Below, piece by piece: positions 46,979 through 59,130 of a stretch of 64,000 nucleotides of DNA (position 1 is its first letter; each line of letters opens with the position of its first letter). The position numbers and the translations under genes are program-made. The stretch is taken from contig OY740765.1 in the NCBI GenBank assembly GCA_963513935.1, positions 74,259,718 to 74,323,717 of the forward strand, read 5' to 3'. The DNA comes from Aphrophora alni (Eukaryota > Arthropoda > Insecta > Hemiptera > Aphrophoridae). Under the pieces are notes generated by a model. The model did not search any database. It was not told the origin of the DNA and saw nothing but the letters and a program-made list of their open reading frames with translations.

Positions 46979-49245
46979 TGAGACGAGAACACGGAAATTT
47001 GTGTTTTTAAAAGAGGGGATGATGAGATGGAATGAAAAAGTCATTCGTCTCATTGGTAAATTTAAAACGTTTAAATTGGCGCGCTAAACTCTGCAAAGTG
47101 GAAATGCGATAGTGCGGTGACGTCACGCGAGGCCAAGGCAAAACCTTGCTTGTCCTAGCATGAAAAACCAGCCTATGGCAGTTCTAGTTTTAATAAAAAA
47201 ACTAAAATATTAAGATAAATAATTGTACAGTAGAATCAGTCCACTAATAATATCAACAAATAAATGTAAAAGCAATTAAAACAAAAAAGTTATTAAAGAA
47301 ATTAGAGGGGCTCAAAAACTAAAATTTGCAAAAAAGGGAAAATCAAAAATCAAAAGTAATAGATTCATAAACCATAGGGGACATAATAATAATAATCAGC
47401 AATAAATAATAAATAATAATAATAATAACAAGGGGAAAAAGGACTTAGAAAGTCATTCTTGGAGAGTTTTTTAGGATTTTAAAGGTGAAAGGGGAATAAA
47501 CTAAATAATAATACTAATAACAATTGAAAAGACAATCGTAGGGAATAATAATATGTGATCAGAATAAGGTTTAAAGGTAAAATGGGGGAGATATAATAAT
47601 AAAAAAAAGTAAAAAGTTATAGCCTAAAAGCGGTAAAATTAAATGTTAAAGGGGAAAAATATGTAATAGATAATGTATAATAATGGTGTATAAATGTAAA
47701 ACAACAGAGCAGAGTTGAAAATTAATAGTGGGGGGATTTTATAAACGATAAATACGACGCTCAAAAAATCACGACTTCGAGCATCAATAACTCGAGAGCC
47801 AAGCGAGCTACGACGAAAAACTAAAAAGTTATTTCCGTTATAGAACCAGGAGAATAACTTTTGTGCAAAAGAATTTTGAAAAAGGACTTAAATAAAAAGT
47901 TAGGTTTCAAAAAACAGAGATTCGGAAAAAGTGCGGTAACTCGAAAAATACGCGGCCGAAAACGACGAATCAAGTTTGACAAGACCCTCAAGAACGGGAA
48001 GAAGAGGAATCCGAAGAGAAATCAAAGATCGGGCCAACCGTTCAAAAGATACTGCAAGATGTACGAAAAAGTGTTCAAAATCACAATTTGCAAGATCCAG
48101 CATAAATAATCGCTTCAGGTGGCGTGACGTCACAGATCACAAGTTCAATTTGCCTGACCAACTGTTAGCACAAAGAAAGTGAAATAATAGAAAGATCCAA
48201 ATATCTTTTAAAAGGGTTTTTAATAGAAAATAGTTTATTAAAACAATACAATAGATGAAAACTAAGCCTAGAACAGCTTCTAGCATAAAAGTTTCGGAGA
48301 GAAGAAGCCGAAAACTTATAAATATACAGAAGACACATTTCTTCGCGAAAGGGAGAAAAATTGGTTACCTTTTGCGGGAACATTCCCACAAAAAGGGAGA
48401 GCTAAAATTGTCGATTGAAAGACCGATACTCTAGTACCAGACGTTGAGCAGGGAAGACGTTACTTTAGTCACTCTACTAATTTTTTTTAATTCAACTTAG
48501 CAAATTTCAAGATAAATATTTCAAGTATAATAAAAGTAACTTATAAAATTTTTTAAATAATTTCGAGAATCAATCTACAAGAAGATCCATCTACAGAGAA
48601 GGCTATTCAACAAGGATACATAATTACTACCAGCAGTCCACAACTTTAATATATCCAGGAATTGGAGAGGAAATAACTTGAAGACATCGTAAACCATTTA
48701 CAGCAAAGAACTTCATAACTTCAAGATCTTCATGTTAAGTGTGAAGGTACACTAAATCTATAGAATAATTCGTAAAACGTAAATTCATTTAGATTGTAAA
48801 TTCATTGGGGAAATTTTGAAATATTAACTTATTTAAATTCAATTCACTCTGCTTTGGTTTAAAATAAAGTTCAAACTTAAATACGACTATTTCAGTCCAG
48901 GAAAGACTATTTTTGTAGTCCTAGCTGGAATAGTCTAGCTTTTTTCAATTTGTATTAGTAAATAAGGAATTTATGTCAGATTAATTGTGTTATATTTTGT
49001 TGTTTGTTGTTCTATAAAATTTAAAATTGTTTTAATATGTTTGATGATCAATAAAACATAAAATTTTATTCTCAAGTGTAATTCTTTTCATTCATAATTC
49101 TGGTTTTTTAACTTTTCTTCTTTAAATAACTAAAGATTAAAAATTTCATAATTATATATGTGCTCTGGTAAAATAGATGAAATATAAATAATTAAGAATT
49201 ATTATCAGAATTCAGGAGCCGATTTCTTCCAAAAGGCACTTCCCC

Positions 49246-49331
<86 letters not shown>

Positions 49332-49667
49332 TGTGTGTAAAAGTAAATAGTAAATTCAGTGAGCGATAGAAAAAAAATTCAGGGAATTTTCGTAAAATAA
49401 AATTGTAAGTTATTGAGAAAAGACTCATACTTGCAAAAGCCAAGCTTTGCAATATCTTTGATTAAGAAAAGTGTAAAAGTGAGCAACTTGGTCTTGTCCA
49501 CGATTGAACAGACACGAACTCCTGACGAGCGGCGTTCCAAAGCGAGGTTAGGATTCGCGGTAAGTGAAGGCATGTAGGGGTTCGAGTCGTGGCGAGTGGC
49601 CGTTCACACAAAAAGTGGTAGGCTACGAATCGTGGCAAGTGTCGATCGAACATGGGGCACGAATCAC
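46979..49667. mobile_element. unclassified 2.7-kb insertion in the right Polinton repeat
   Basis: The Polinton repeat breaks off after GGCACTGT (46971-46978) and resumes with GGCACTGT (49668-49675). The left repeat reads GGCACTGTATCAAAG without a break there (complement of about 33530-33545), so 2689 bp were inserted with up to an 8-bp duplication. The insert has no terminal inverted repeat and no credible ORF. It is A-rich on the plus strand from 47.2 to 47.7 kb and carries a long (GA)n. A non-coding LTR-type derivative is possible; the ends do not fit TG...CA cleanly. Confidence 0.65.
49250..49331. repeat. (GA)n microsatellite
   Basis: About 40 GA units inside the 2.7-kb insertion, ending in a few GT units. 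Confidence 0.97.
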
Positions 49668-50639
49668 GGCACTGTGTCAAAGATTGGACAGGTACAAAAC
49701 ACATGTGGGCAGTGGTAAGCATAGGTTTAGGCAAAAGTAGGAACATAAACTTTTCATACGTTATAATAGACATAGTAGCTCTAGACGTGATTGACCGGTG
49801 CTATACTCTGATAGCCAACGGAGGAACCTCATATAAGTATTTAACACATTATATAATAACTTTGGGTGGGTTACCGATGCTACACCCCGATAGACAACGG
49901 AGGAACCTCATAATTAACACATTAAATGTACCAGCTGTAGACACTACTCTGTATTTTGAATATTGATTTGTTGTATACATAACCTCAGAGTAACCTTAAC
50001 CTAGAGGTACGACCCAAACCCTTACCTTAAGACGTACCGAGTTCTTCGCGCTTGCGAAACACTCGGTCAGTCTTACGGTAAGGGGTACGTGTCCAAAGAT
50101 CTACGAAATGTACAGGCATGTCACATAAGATAATACCTACGGTAGTGTGCTCTGGTGGGAGGTGGTGGAGTTTCCTCTGGAGGGACTACTCAGCTAGTAC
50201 ACGATTGCTCAGTAGTGTGTTCGCCTTCGGGTAACACACTAAAGGGTCTGACGTCACTATCGTCAATGTTTACATGTGACATCAAGAACCAACCACTCCC
50301 TCTACACTTTCCACCATCTTCTACTACACCCTCTCCCACCACACCTCCCACCATACCCCAACATCCCAGCCACTCCCACAACACCTCCCACAATCTCCTA
50401 CAACACTTCCCATCATCTCCCACCACACCTCCCACCATACCTCCAACCATCCACAGCCACGCCCAACCACACCTACCACCATCTCCCACCACACCCCCAT
50501 CCCCCACCATACCTCATACCATCCACAACCACGTCCAACCACACCACTTACTATCTCCCACGACACCCCTCACCATCTCCCACCATACCTCCCAACATCC
50601 CCCACTCCAATCTGGTTCTAAAGTGCTGGGAACTCTACT
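49668..50639. repeat. right terminal inverted repeat of the Polinton, outer part
   Basis: Complement of left positions 32347 to about 33540: GACAGGTACAAAACACAT near 49690, one 140-bp unit only (49700-49785), the ACACCCCGATAGACAACGG segment near 49882, the CA-rich minisatellite (50289-50605) and the end GGGAACTCTACT at 50639. Fewer tandem units than on the left. Confidence 0.85.
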
Positions 50640-50645
50640 CAAGTA
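50640..50645. repeat. 6-bp target-site duplication CAAGTA, right copy
   Basis: CAAGTA follows the last base of the right Polinton repeat and equals 32341-32346. Confidence 0.9.
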
Positions 50646-51418
50646 TAATAAATGTGTAATTAATTACCTTATTTCTCACTGTCAGGCACTCTAAATATAT
50701 CCTGTCGGATTACCAGTTTCGGTTGTTCATTCCACCATCAACCTCAAAAGATGTATTTTCATTCACTGTTGAGGAACACATCATTAAAACCACACAAAAC
50801 GAACACATAAAACACTGAACATACACAATCACTCGAAAACATGTACTCTGTATGATAATATTAAAAAAAACATTTCAAAGAATAAAATCAATATGTTACT
50901 TGAAGACTCATTTAAAACATATGTTACTTTGTGTATAACTGTACAACTGGAGTCTTGTATAATTTTATGTAAGAGATTAGCTGATGGTCCCAGTTTCACC
51001 TGGGGATAGTTGAGATAGTTTTATAAAGAATAACTTTTTTATCAAAACCCTTATAGTGGTGCTATGGAAATAAATTATGCCCAAATACAGCAACCCACCA
51101 ATTTTGATCAAAATCGACCTCTAAAATAACAAAGATATGATACTTGTTTTAGGTGTAAAAACAGCCTTGGAGAGGAAAATTTTCAAAACCCTCTCTTAGT
51201 ACTTGTCTACAGACCTACCCCAACCATGTTAAAATACTCATAGCTCTAGGCTTCTTGGATCCAGAGATTTCATGATCAGTCAGTGGGTTTTGACTTTTAT
51301 ATATATAGACAAGGATGTTTGATCATGGGTTAATAATTTATCTCTCAACTGGATAGCTGTGTTAAACAATTCGTTAGATGAATAATTCAGTTTATCATTT
51401 AATATATTGTATGGATCA
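50646..51418 (-). mobile_element. Penelope-like element, inverted partial copy
   Basis: The stretch 50650-50820 is the complement of about 54370-54555, the end of the Penelope-like element downstream (sharing GGTAATTAATTAC, CCTGTCGGATTAC and GAGGAACACAT). The stretch 51310-51420 is the complement of about 54085-54200. So this is a 5'-truncated copy in inverse orientation, joined head-on to the longer copy at about 51419. Such inverted pairs are common for Penelope-like elements. Confidence 0.75.
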
Positions 51419-51828
51419 CATTTTTATAATGGTGGCATAAGTCACCGAAACCGGTAATCCGACAGGATATATTTAGAGTATGTGATGAGAAATAAGATAA
51501 TTAATTACCCATTTATTATAATATTGCATTCTTGGAAGCTAATAACATCATGTTTAAATTAGAAGCCAGTCAAACCAAAATAGCTTACAAATACAAGAAC
51601 CTCAAAATGAAAAACTGCATAAATCCATTTTAAACTTGAAATTTAACAGAACGTGTGTAAAGATAAATATAACACCTAATTACGTCAAAGTTAAAATACA
51701 CAATAATTTGATGAGTGCTAAAAAAACAAAACGAATTGCTGAGTTATCATGGCTTAAATCAGAAATGAGGTACTTATATAGTAATAAAATAATGTTAAAA
51801 TAGTTTACAATATAAAGCACATTTATAA

Positions 51829-53031
51829 TTGCTTAATAGCATACACCTGTCAAAACTTGATATTGTCCTAAATATGATCAGTGTTCAAACAAACAAGATT
51901 ATTCAAATTAAGAAATCCATACTTCATAAAAAGATGATAAATATTGACACAGCTCAAATAACCTTGAAAGATAACATAATAATAGACCATACTTTCTACC
52001 CTAGAATAGTCAACAAATCTAATATTACTTTATATAAGGATGAAGAATCTATGTTTTGAATAAAGGCCTAATTTGTTGATACTAACAGGTGCAGCCTAAT
52101 CAAAGAAATTATCACCACTGAATCAGCAGTAAAAGCCATTATAAATATTGACAATAAAAAAGCTACTAGGACCTTAATCAGTAATAAGTTTATAAGAACA
52201 CTCAGAAATAAATCTAATGGTCATGCTCCACATAACATTATTAACAATAACTCTCCAGCTAAGAAATTAAAAGATAAACTAAATAAAAACAAAGTTTGAT
52301 AACTAAGGCTGACATAGGTAACTCAGTTGTAATAATGAATGAAATAGTTTATGTGAGCAAAGTGAATGATTTCCTTGAAATGAATAAGATTGATAAACTT
52401 AACAATTATCCAACTAAGTGTTACCTTAACATTATAAATAAATCTATGAACTCTTGTACACATTTATATTCCAAGAATGATTTAAAATGGTTAAAAATGA
52501 TTAATCCAAGTGCACCTAAACTCCAAGGATAACCAAAATTTCACAAAACCAACATACCGATTAGATCATTAGTTAACTTTACAACTGCACCCACTTACAA
52601 TATATTCAAATTATTTGACCCCATCAATAGAAAAGAAATAAAGTTCCTCAACAATTATAGCCTAAAAAATGGTATTGAAGTGGTTGATAAAATTTTTAAT
52701 ATGAAAATAAAACAGAACAACATATTAACATCCTTTGACATTGTTGATTTATACACTAATGTACCTGTAAAAGAAAAAAAACTAATATTTTAGAGAATAA
52801 CCTCAAACAGAATTCTAATCTCAACTCCAATGCAATAAACGAGCTCATAACACTATTAAACATAGTTTTGGAATAGATTTATTTCAGTTTCCATGGAAAT
52901 TATTACTTCCAAAAAATGGACTTGCTATGGGTGCTCCTCTTTCGAGCATTTTAGCTGACATATATCTTAACCATTTTGAAGTAACTCAAATTTTCTCAGA
53001 CAATAATAAATACAGAAAGAAAATAGTTTAC

Positions 53032-53081
<50 letters not shown>

Positions 53082-53102
53082 TATATATATAATATATATA
53101 TA

Positions 53103-53140
<38 letters not shown>

Positions 53141-53165
53141 TATATATATATAATATATATATATA

Positions 53166-53205
<40 letters not shown>

Positions 53206-54130
53206 TATATATGACAACTTATGCTTATTTGATGGCACCTCTAGACAATTGACAATTATGAAAAATTACCTCAACAGTATTAATTATAAGTTGAAATTCA
53301 CCCTTGAAAGTGAAATAAATGACAGCAGCAACTATATGGATTTATCAAAAGGCAAGAAAGACAATTTTCATAAATTAAACATATATAAAAAACCTACTAC
53401 GACAGACCATTATTGCTTCCTCAAACCAGTCATTGAATCATAAGTTAGCTGTTTCAATAGTCTTGTCCATCGACTACTCAGCGTACCTTTTAAATTATGA
53501 TAACTTCCAAAGGGAATATAACTTAATCAAAAATATATGAGTAGATATAACAAACGGTTATGAACATCGAATAATTAACAGACTACAAAACAAAAAAGGA
53601 AAATAGATAACAAAAAACAGTCCCATGACCCCATAGAAAAACAAACTTATACAGCCATTTAATATAGCAAAAAAATGAAAATTAACTTGAGGAAAGAATT
53701 AAGAAAATATAATTATATATAATAATATATGTCATCCCGGCATATAGAACTACAAATTATCTTGCTAACTTTTTTTTTTTAAAACCAAAAAATAATAATC
53801 CATTTTTTAATAGAATGAATATGTCAGGTGTATATAAGTTTAGATGCAGTGATTGTCCTAAATTTTATATCGGTCAAACTAGACGCTCCTTCATCAAACG
53901 GTTAGGAGCACCTACCTAAGCCCTCATTACATGAAGAGAAATCCAAATTTTGCCAAACACCTTATTGACTTTGACCACAAATACATCAATGTTCATAACA
54001 ACCCAGAAATTCTTTACACATGACATGCAGAAAAGGCTGTTTACTGTTATCCCTGTAGGAATTTTAAATTTACACTGCCTCAAAATATGATCAATACAAT
54101 ATATTAAATGATAAACTGAATTATTCATCT
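51829..54130 (+). pseudogene. Penelope-type reverse transcriptase with GIY-YIG endonuclease, broken
   Basis: Readable blocks, in order: LITKADIGNSVVIMN near 52290, PKFHKTNIPIRSLVN near 52535, ILTSFDIVDLYTNVPV near 52725, GLAMGAPLSSILADIYLNHF near 52920 and, past a (TA)n tract, CLFDGTSRQLTIMKNYLNSI near 53220. The GIY-YIG domain follows: GVYKFRCSDCPKFYIGQTRR near 53830. The (TA)n tract of about 170 bp has replaced the catalytic YxDD stretch. Many stops and frameshifts elsewhere as well; inactive. Confidence 0.88.
53034..53203. repeat. (TA)n tract inside the Penelope RT
   Basis: About 170 bp of TA units with a few ACTATATA interruptions, placed where the RT catalytic YxDD codons should be. Confidence 0.95.
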
Positions 54131-54733
54131 AATGAATTGTTTAACACAGTTATCCAGTTGAGAGATAAAATATTAACCTATGATCGAACATCCTTATCTT
54201 ATATATAAAATTGTACAAGACTCCATTTGTACACATATTCTCCACAAAGTAATAGGCCTTTATGTTTTAAATGAGTCTTCACGTAACATATTGATTTTAT
54301 TCTTTGAAATGTTTTTTATATTGTCATGCAGTGTACATGATTTTGAGTGATTTGTGGTTTTGTGTGTGTATACATGTTTATAGTTTTATGTGTTAGTTTT
54401 GTGTAGTTTTAACAACGTGTTCCTCAACAGTACAATGTAATACATCTTTTGAGGTTGATCTGATGATGGTGTCATGAACCACCAAAACCAGTAATCCGAC
54501 AGGATATATTTAGAGTGCTTCACGGTGAGAAATAAGGTAATTAATTACCCCATTTATTATAATATTGCATTTTTGGAAGCTAATAACATTATGTTTAAAT
54601 TCCAAGTAATTTTGAAATACACCAAAATAAACCCGTCTACAATCAAAATTACTTTGATTAAAATTGGCTTTCAGAAATGACATCCATGATTTATTTTCAC
54701 TTTTTGGTTTATAGTTTTTGGCCGATAACACAC

Positions 54734-56181
54734 TGTTAGGAATAGGTTAATGTTAAGTTAATTATTCAATTTGTAAATTATGTTAGGAAGAACTAATATT
54801 AACAAAGCTCAGAATGAACCAACTATTGCGAAAGAATTGAAAAAGTGTTGAAATGCTTGACTTGCAACAAAAGTAGAGCATCAGAAGCCACGATACATAT
54901 ATAAGCGGTCAGCATGATTTGGAGGGGGTCTTTGGTCTTTTGGAGCTTTGGAAGATACACGGCTGTGTCACTAGCCGTGGTGCAGGAAATCTACTCCAGG
55001 AAATCTACTCCGGGAAATTTATTAGCCCAGGAAATCAACTCTACACCAGTAAGCAAGCATTTCTATATTTATAAAATCACCAATAAATTAATAATTTCAT
55101 TTATTAGAGAGTAACAATAGTTGGAATACTTTTGGGCTTAGTGAAATGAATATTTAGTTTGAATATTGTTCATTTAATTAAATTCTTATCATTGTATTGC
55201 TTATTTAAAAGTATCCTATTAAATTCCTATTATTGTATTGTTTATTTAAAGTGTCGTATTATATTCTTATTTTTGTTGTATAGTATTTAAAGTATTGAAT
55301 ATAGTATTGAAGTATTAGAGTGTTTAAAATGTTACCCAAGTCTCATAAGCAGCAATAAAGATTAATTAGTATACTGAACCACTGATTTGATGATAATTAA
55401 TTGAAAACCAGAACCCAGGCATATCAAGAGGCCCAATCCTATTAAATTATTTCCCGGCCGATGCACCATTTAATAGGATTGGGCCTCTTGATATGCCTGG
55501 GTTCTGGTTTTCAATTAATTATCATCAAATCAGTGGTTCAGTATACTAATTAATCTTTATTGCTGCTTATGAGACTTGGGTAACATTTTAAACACTCTAA
55601 TACTTCAATACTATATTCAATACTTTAAATACTATACAACAAAAATAAGAATATAATACGACACTTTAAATAAACAATACAATAATAGGAATTTAATAGG
55701 ATACTTTTAAATAAGCAATACAATGATAAGAATTTAATTAAATGAACAATATTCAAACTAAATATTCATTTCACTAAGCCCAAAAGTATTCCAACTATTG
55801 TTACTCTCTAATAAATGAAATTATTAATTTATTGGTGATTTTATAAATATAGAAATGCTTGCTTACTGGTGTAGAGTTGATTTCCTGGGCTAATAAATTT
55901 CCCGGAGTAGATTTCCTGGAGTAGATTTCCTGCACCACGGCTAGTGACACAGCCGTGTATCTTCCAAAGCTCCAAAAGACCAAAGACCCCCTCCAAATCA
56001 TGCTGACCGCTTATATATGTATCGTGGCTTCTGATGCTCTACTTTTGTTGCAAGTCAAGCATTTCAACACTTTTTCAATTCTTTCGCAATAGTTGGTTCA
56101 TTCTGAGCTTTGTTAATATTAGTTCTTCCTAACATAATTTACAAATTGAATAATTAACTTAACATTAACCTATTCCTAACA
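54734..56181. mobile_element. palindromic pair of LTRs around a tRNA-Gly primer-binding site
   Basis: Arms 54734-55447 and 55468-56181 are inverted copies of equal length (714 bp), with no difference noticed by eye. The outer ends read TGTTAGGAATAGG and CCTATTCCTAACA, that is TG...CA like LTR termini. ACAC flanks both sides (54730-54733 and 56182-56185), a possible 4-bp target duplication. The 20-bp centre (55448-55467), with one neighbouring base, reads on the minus strand TGGTGCATCGGCCGGGAA, the complement of the 3' end of tRNA-Gly(GCC). A TATATAAG box lies at about 54896 in the left arm and symmetrically in the right. So it is LTR, primer-binding site, inverted LTR. Confidence 0.8.
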
Positions 56182-57251
56182 ACACAAACAGATTTTGTTG
56201 ATGGAATGACAAACAACACGATTTGCATAATAGGTCCTTAAGGGCTATTTTTTAGCAAAATCAAAATTTCTGTTGTGATCCTATTATCCTACTCACAAAT
56301 TTTGAGTTATTAAAAAATATATATGATCATAATATACCAACATAACATATTTGTCAATATGTAATCATCTTTTGGGTGGGCACTGCATGGCGACAGACAA
56401 CATTCCAAAGTCCACTTTTTTGTTTAAAGATGGATCTCTAAATTGATATCCATATATCTCATCATCAATTTTCTTGACTCATTACACCTTTTCTATACTA
56501 CTTATTATATGCTATATAGCCTATTCTATTAAGCCTGGATAATGAAAAATGCAGGAAAACTGACCCAGATGGAATATTTTAGAACATATAAAAGCGCTCA
56601 GAGTAGTGTAATGAGGTGCTTCTGGAGTAAAAGGAAAGTTTTATCTTTATCATTGATGGTCAGTCCAATCGATTCTAGTTTTCCTTGTAATTAAGAAACA
56701 TGCTTTATTTTTATTTCCTTGATAATTATTGAAAAAATGCATCAAACAATTCAATTTTAATTTATAATACTTTTCTTAACCAATTAAAGTTGTTAATTTT
56801 TGTTTGTTAGGGATATTTTATAATTTAACAATAAATAAACATGGAAACAATTTGTGTAAGTTCCCATTTTTTGATACATTTGCATAAATAATCTCTAAAA
56901 AATCTAAATTATGTAAATGACAGCTTTCAACAAATATCGGCTGACTTATAACTTATAATATTAATAGTACCATTTTACAAGTAAGCTATTTTACTTAATA
57001 GAAAAAAAAATTCTGGACTTATAAATAAATATTTTATTGAATTATACTATGAGCTTATAATATTACTAGTTTTATGAAACAGACTTCTTGGTCTTCTTAT
57101 AATATCTCTTGTTTCTTCATCACTGGATGAATCTGAATCAATTTCTTTTAATTTTAGATATGTAAAATACTACAAGGAAATTAAATATAACTAATCAAAT
57201 TATTATCAGTGCAAACAGACTTATATATAAGGTTCCAAAATTTGGATACCA
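56182..57251. other. AT-rich stretch with a half MITE copy, no gene seen
   Basis: No coding segment seen. From about 57105 to 57250 the sequence (ATGGATGAATCT variants, TATCAGTGCAAACAG) is a diverged single arm of the MITE that follows. Confidence 0.6.
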
Positions 57252-57898
57252 TGCCTCTAGTTTTTTTTATCAATGGATGAATCTAAATTCATTTTGTTTA
57301 AAGCACTTCAAGAAAGAAAATTAACCAACACTAAAACACTAATAAAATAATTATCAGTGGAAACAGGCTTACACTCTAAAATGTAGGATCTGAAATATAA
57401 GTCTTTTGTTTTTATAAAACAAATAGGTTTGATACACTTATAATATAATTAATAATGTATATTGTATAGCCCTAAACAATTAGTTATAAAATACTTTATA
57501 AGCTAATATTTTTATAAAACAGAACACTGGTTTTGTAAGCTGATATTATAAGTTATTACTTTTAATATATGCATATTTTTTAATTTTTATGATACAGTTC
57601 TCAGTCTGGTTATAAATAAGCTTATAAAACTAGTGTCATGTTTCATAAAAATATAAGCTTATAAAATATATTATAAGTGTTGGCCTGTAAGTTATTAGTT
57701 ATAATATAAGTGTATCAAACGTATTTGTTTCATAAATACAAAAGACTTATATTTCAGACCCTAAATTTTAGAGTATAAGCCTATTTTCACTGATAATTAT
57801 TTTAATAGTGTTGGTTAATTTTCTTTCTTGCAGTACTTTGGTTATATAAAATCAATAGAAATGGATTTAGATTCACCCATTTATAAAAAAACTAGAGT
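57252..57898. mobile_element. MITE with long inverted arms
   Basis: The left arm (57252-57455) reads CTCTAGTTTTTTTTATC and then GAAAGAAAATTAACCAACACT, CAGTGGAAACAGGCTTA; the right arm (about 57690-57898) is its complement, ending AAAAAACTAGAG. Identity is high but imperfect. The centre is AT-rich and noncoding. Related arms occur at 57105-57250 and 28540-28689, so it is a dispersed family. No target duplication could be fixed. Confidence 0.7.
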
Positions 57899-59022
57899 GA
57901 CGTAGGGTCAGGTTAGTAGGAGAGGAAGAGAGGTGCAGGGAACGTGGAGTTGGTCCTGAAATAGGTCGAGTCGAGCCGGGAGGCGATTGGTAGATGATGG
58001 AAGAGGAAGGATTTGTGACTCGGGAAGGATTCGAGGGCTTGGTGCGAGGAATGATGATAGGTATCACGACACTCTTGGTAGCCCTAAATAGGGCCCTAGC
58101 CGAAAGGAACCTAGAAGTGTTGCTGGCCTTGAAAAGGGCCAGTCGGTCTTAGGTTAGGTGAGGAGAGATAGGACGTGATCTGGTCTTGGAGATGGATGTT
58201 CACCCACTATCGCCGGCGCCAAAGCACCTACAATTTCCTTTTCAGGAGGCGACTAGGGTGAAGCAAGTGCTGCCGTTGCCTGGATTTCTCTGTTTAATTT
58301 CCCATACGGGAGGCCACGGGGTGAGTCTTGAAGAGATGTCGATCTGTTGAGGAGTGAAGTGCAGGAGTCGGGTGGTGTGAGAAATGATCCAAAACTTGTA
58401 TGGGGTTGAACAACAGTTGGTAGGCGGAAGGTGGCTTAGGATTGGCAGCAATGTGAGGTGTGAGTGAAACAGTCAAGCAGTGTGGTGAAATGATAACTTG
58501 CAGTTGTTCCTGGCAGGTGTCCAGGTTGAGAAGTGATGATTTTGTCATTGTGAAATGGGTACTTATACAATGTTGGTGCTGCTAGCTTGTAGCTTAGCTT
58601 GCCTAGGATTGGTCTATCCTAGACAATGAGCTGTCCATTGTTAAGTTTCCCAAGAAGCGGACCAATCTCGACGTGAGATGTGTGTGAGATTGGTTTGGAG
58701 TTTTCTCGCGGATTGCCATTGTTGTGGCCGCAGAATTTTTGATGCTCAACGTGAGCTGTCGGCCAATCCAAGACAAGTAGCGTGTAGCCGTTTAAGGCTG
58801 GGGAATTGATGCCTGTGAGTGTTGGCAGGTGTTGCTGTATAAGTTGAGGGAAACTAGTCTAGTGAACTAGTTCCCTTGGTGGTGACGTTAACAAGATGTA
58901 TCATAAGAAGGCCATGAATATTAAAAATAGACAATGTACAAACTTTCTAAACATAAACTATTTATATATTGGATACATTTGCATAAATAACCTAAAAAAT
59001 CTAAGTTATGTAAATCACAGCT
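57899..59022. other. less AT-rich noncoding stretch of unknown origin
   Basis: About 1.1 kb with balanced base composition and no convincing ORF. It contains hairpins, for example CTGGCC-TTGAAAA-GGGCCAG near 58117 and GGGAAACTAGT...AACTAGTTCCC near 58854. It may be an unrecognised repeat. Confidence 0.5.
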
Positions 59023-59130
59023 TTAACCCTTTATAAGTTACTGGTTGATATTTCGACCACAGCCATTTGTTCTAAGTGAAGCAGTAAGATAGACCTTTTT
59101 TGCAGTTAGCGCGCATGGTCGAAATATCAA
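59023..59130. mobile_element. piggyBac-like end with hairpin motif
   Basis: TTAA (59023-59026) is followed by CCCTTTATAAGTTA, a form typical of piggyBac ends. GGTTGATATTTCGACC (59047-59062) and its exact complement GGTCGAAATATCAACC (59115-59130) form a subterminal inverted pair. No partner end is seen downstream before the LTR element, which may have interrupted it. Confidence 0.5.

Larger units (their letters stand above)
32347..50639 (+). mobile_element. Polinton/Maverick virus-like element, degenerate, with nested insertions
   Basis: Bounded by CAAGTA duplications and by inverted repeats that begin AGTAGAGTTCCC on the left and end GGGAACTCTACT on the right (the AG...CT termini usual for Polintons). 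It is 18.3 kb long, of which a 4.9-kb nested element and a 2.7-kb insertion are later additions. Plus-strand remains of integrase, packaging ATPase, fibre-like protein, phospholipase-domain protein, minor capsid protein and major capsid protein identify it. DNA polymerase B and the maturation protease are not visible. The major capsid gene ends where the nested element starts and does not resume on its far side, so a large right-hand part was lost. Most genes carry stops or frameshifts: a dead copy. Confidence 0.9.
51419..54600 (+). mobile_element. Penelope-like element (RT plus GIY-YIG endonuclease)
   Basis: A direct repeat of about 130-180 bp lies at both ends: 51425-51570 and 54470-54600 share CCGACAGGATATATTTAGAG, then TTTATTATAATATTGCATT and TTGGAAGCTAATAACAT. 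Between them lies a degenerate coding region with RT and GIY-YIG motifs. This layout of terminal repeats plus RT with GIY-YIG is diagnostic of Penelope-like elements. Confidence 0.88.

Noticed and set aside
55448..55467. tRNA-Gly 3' end as a tRNA gene
   Set aside because: Only about 18 bases match, next to an LTR end; this is a primer-binding site, not a tRNA gene.
54914..56001. Two identical 66-codon ORFs facing each other
   Set aside because: They lie in the two arms of the LTR palindrome and are duplicated noncoding LTR sequence.
58075..58140. Histone-mRNA-like stem-loops (GGCCCTTTTCAAGGCC on the minus strand)
   Set aside because: The stem has a mismatch and no histone coding sequence is near.
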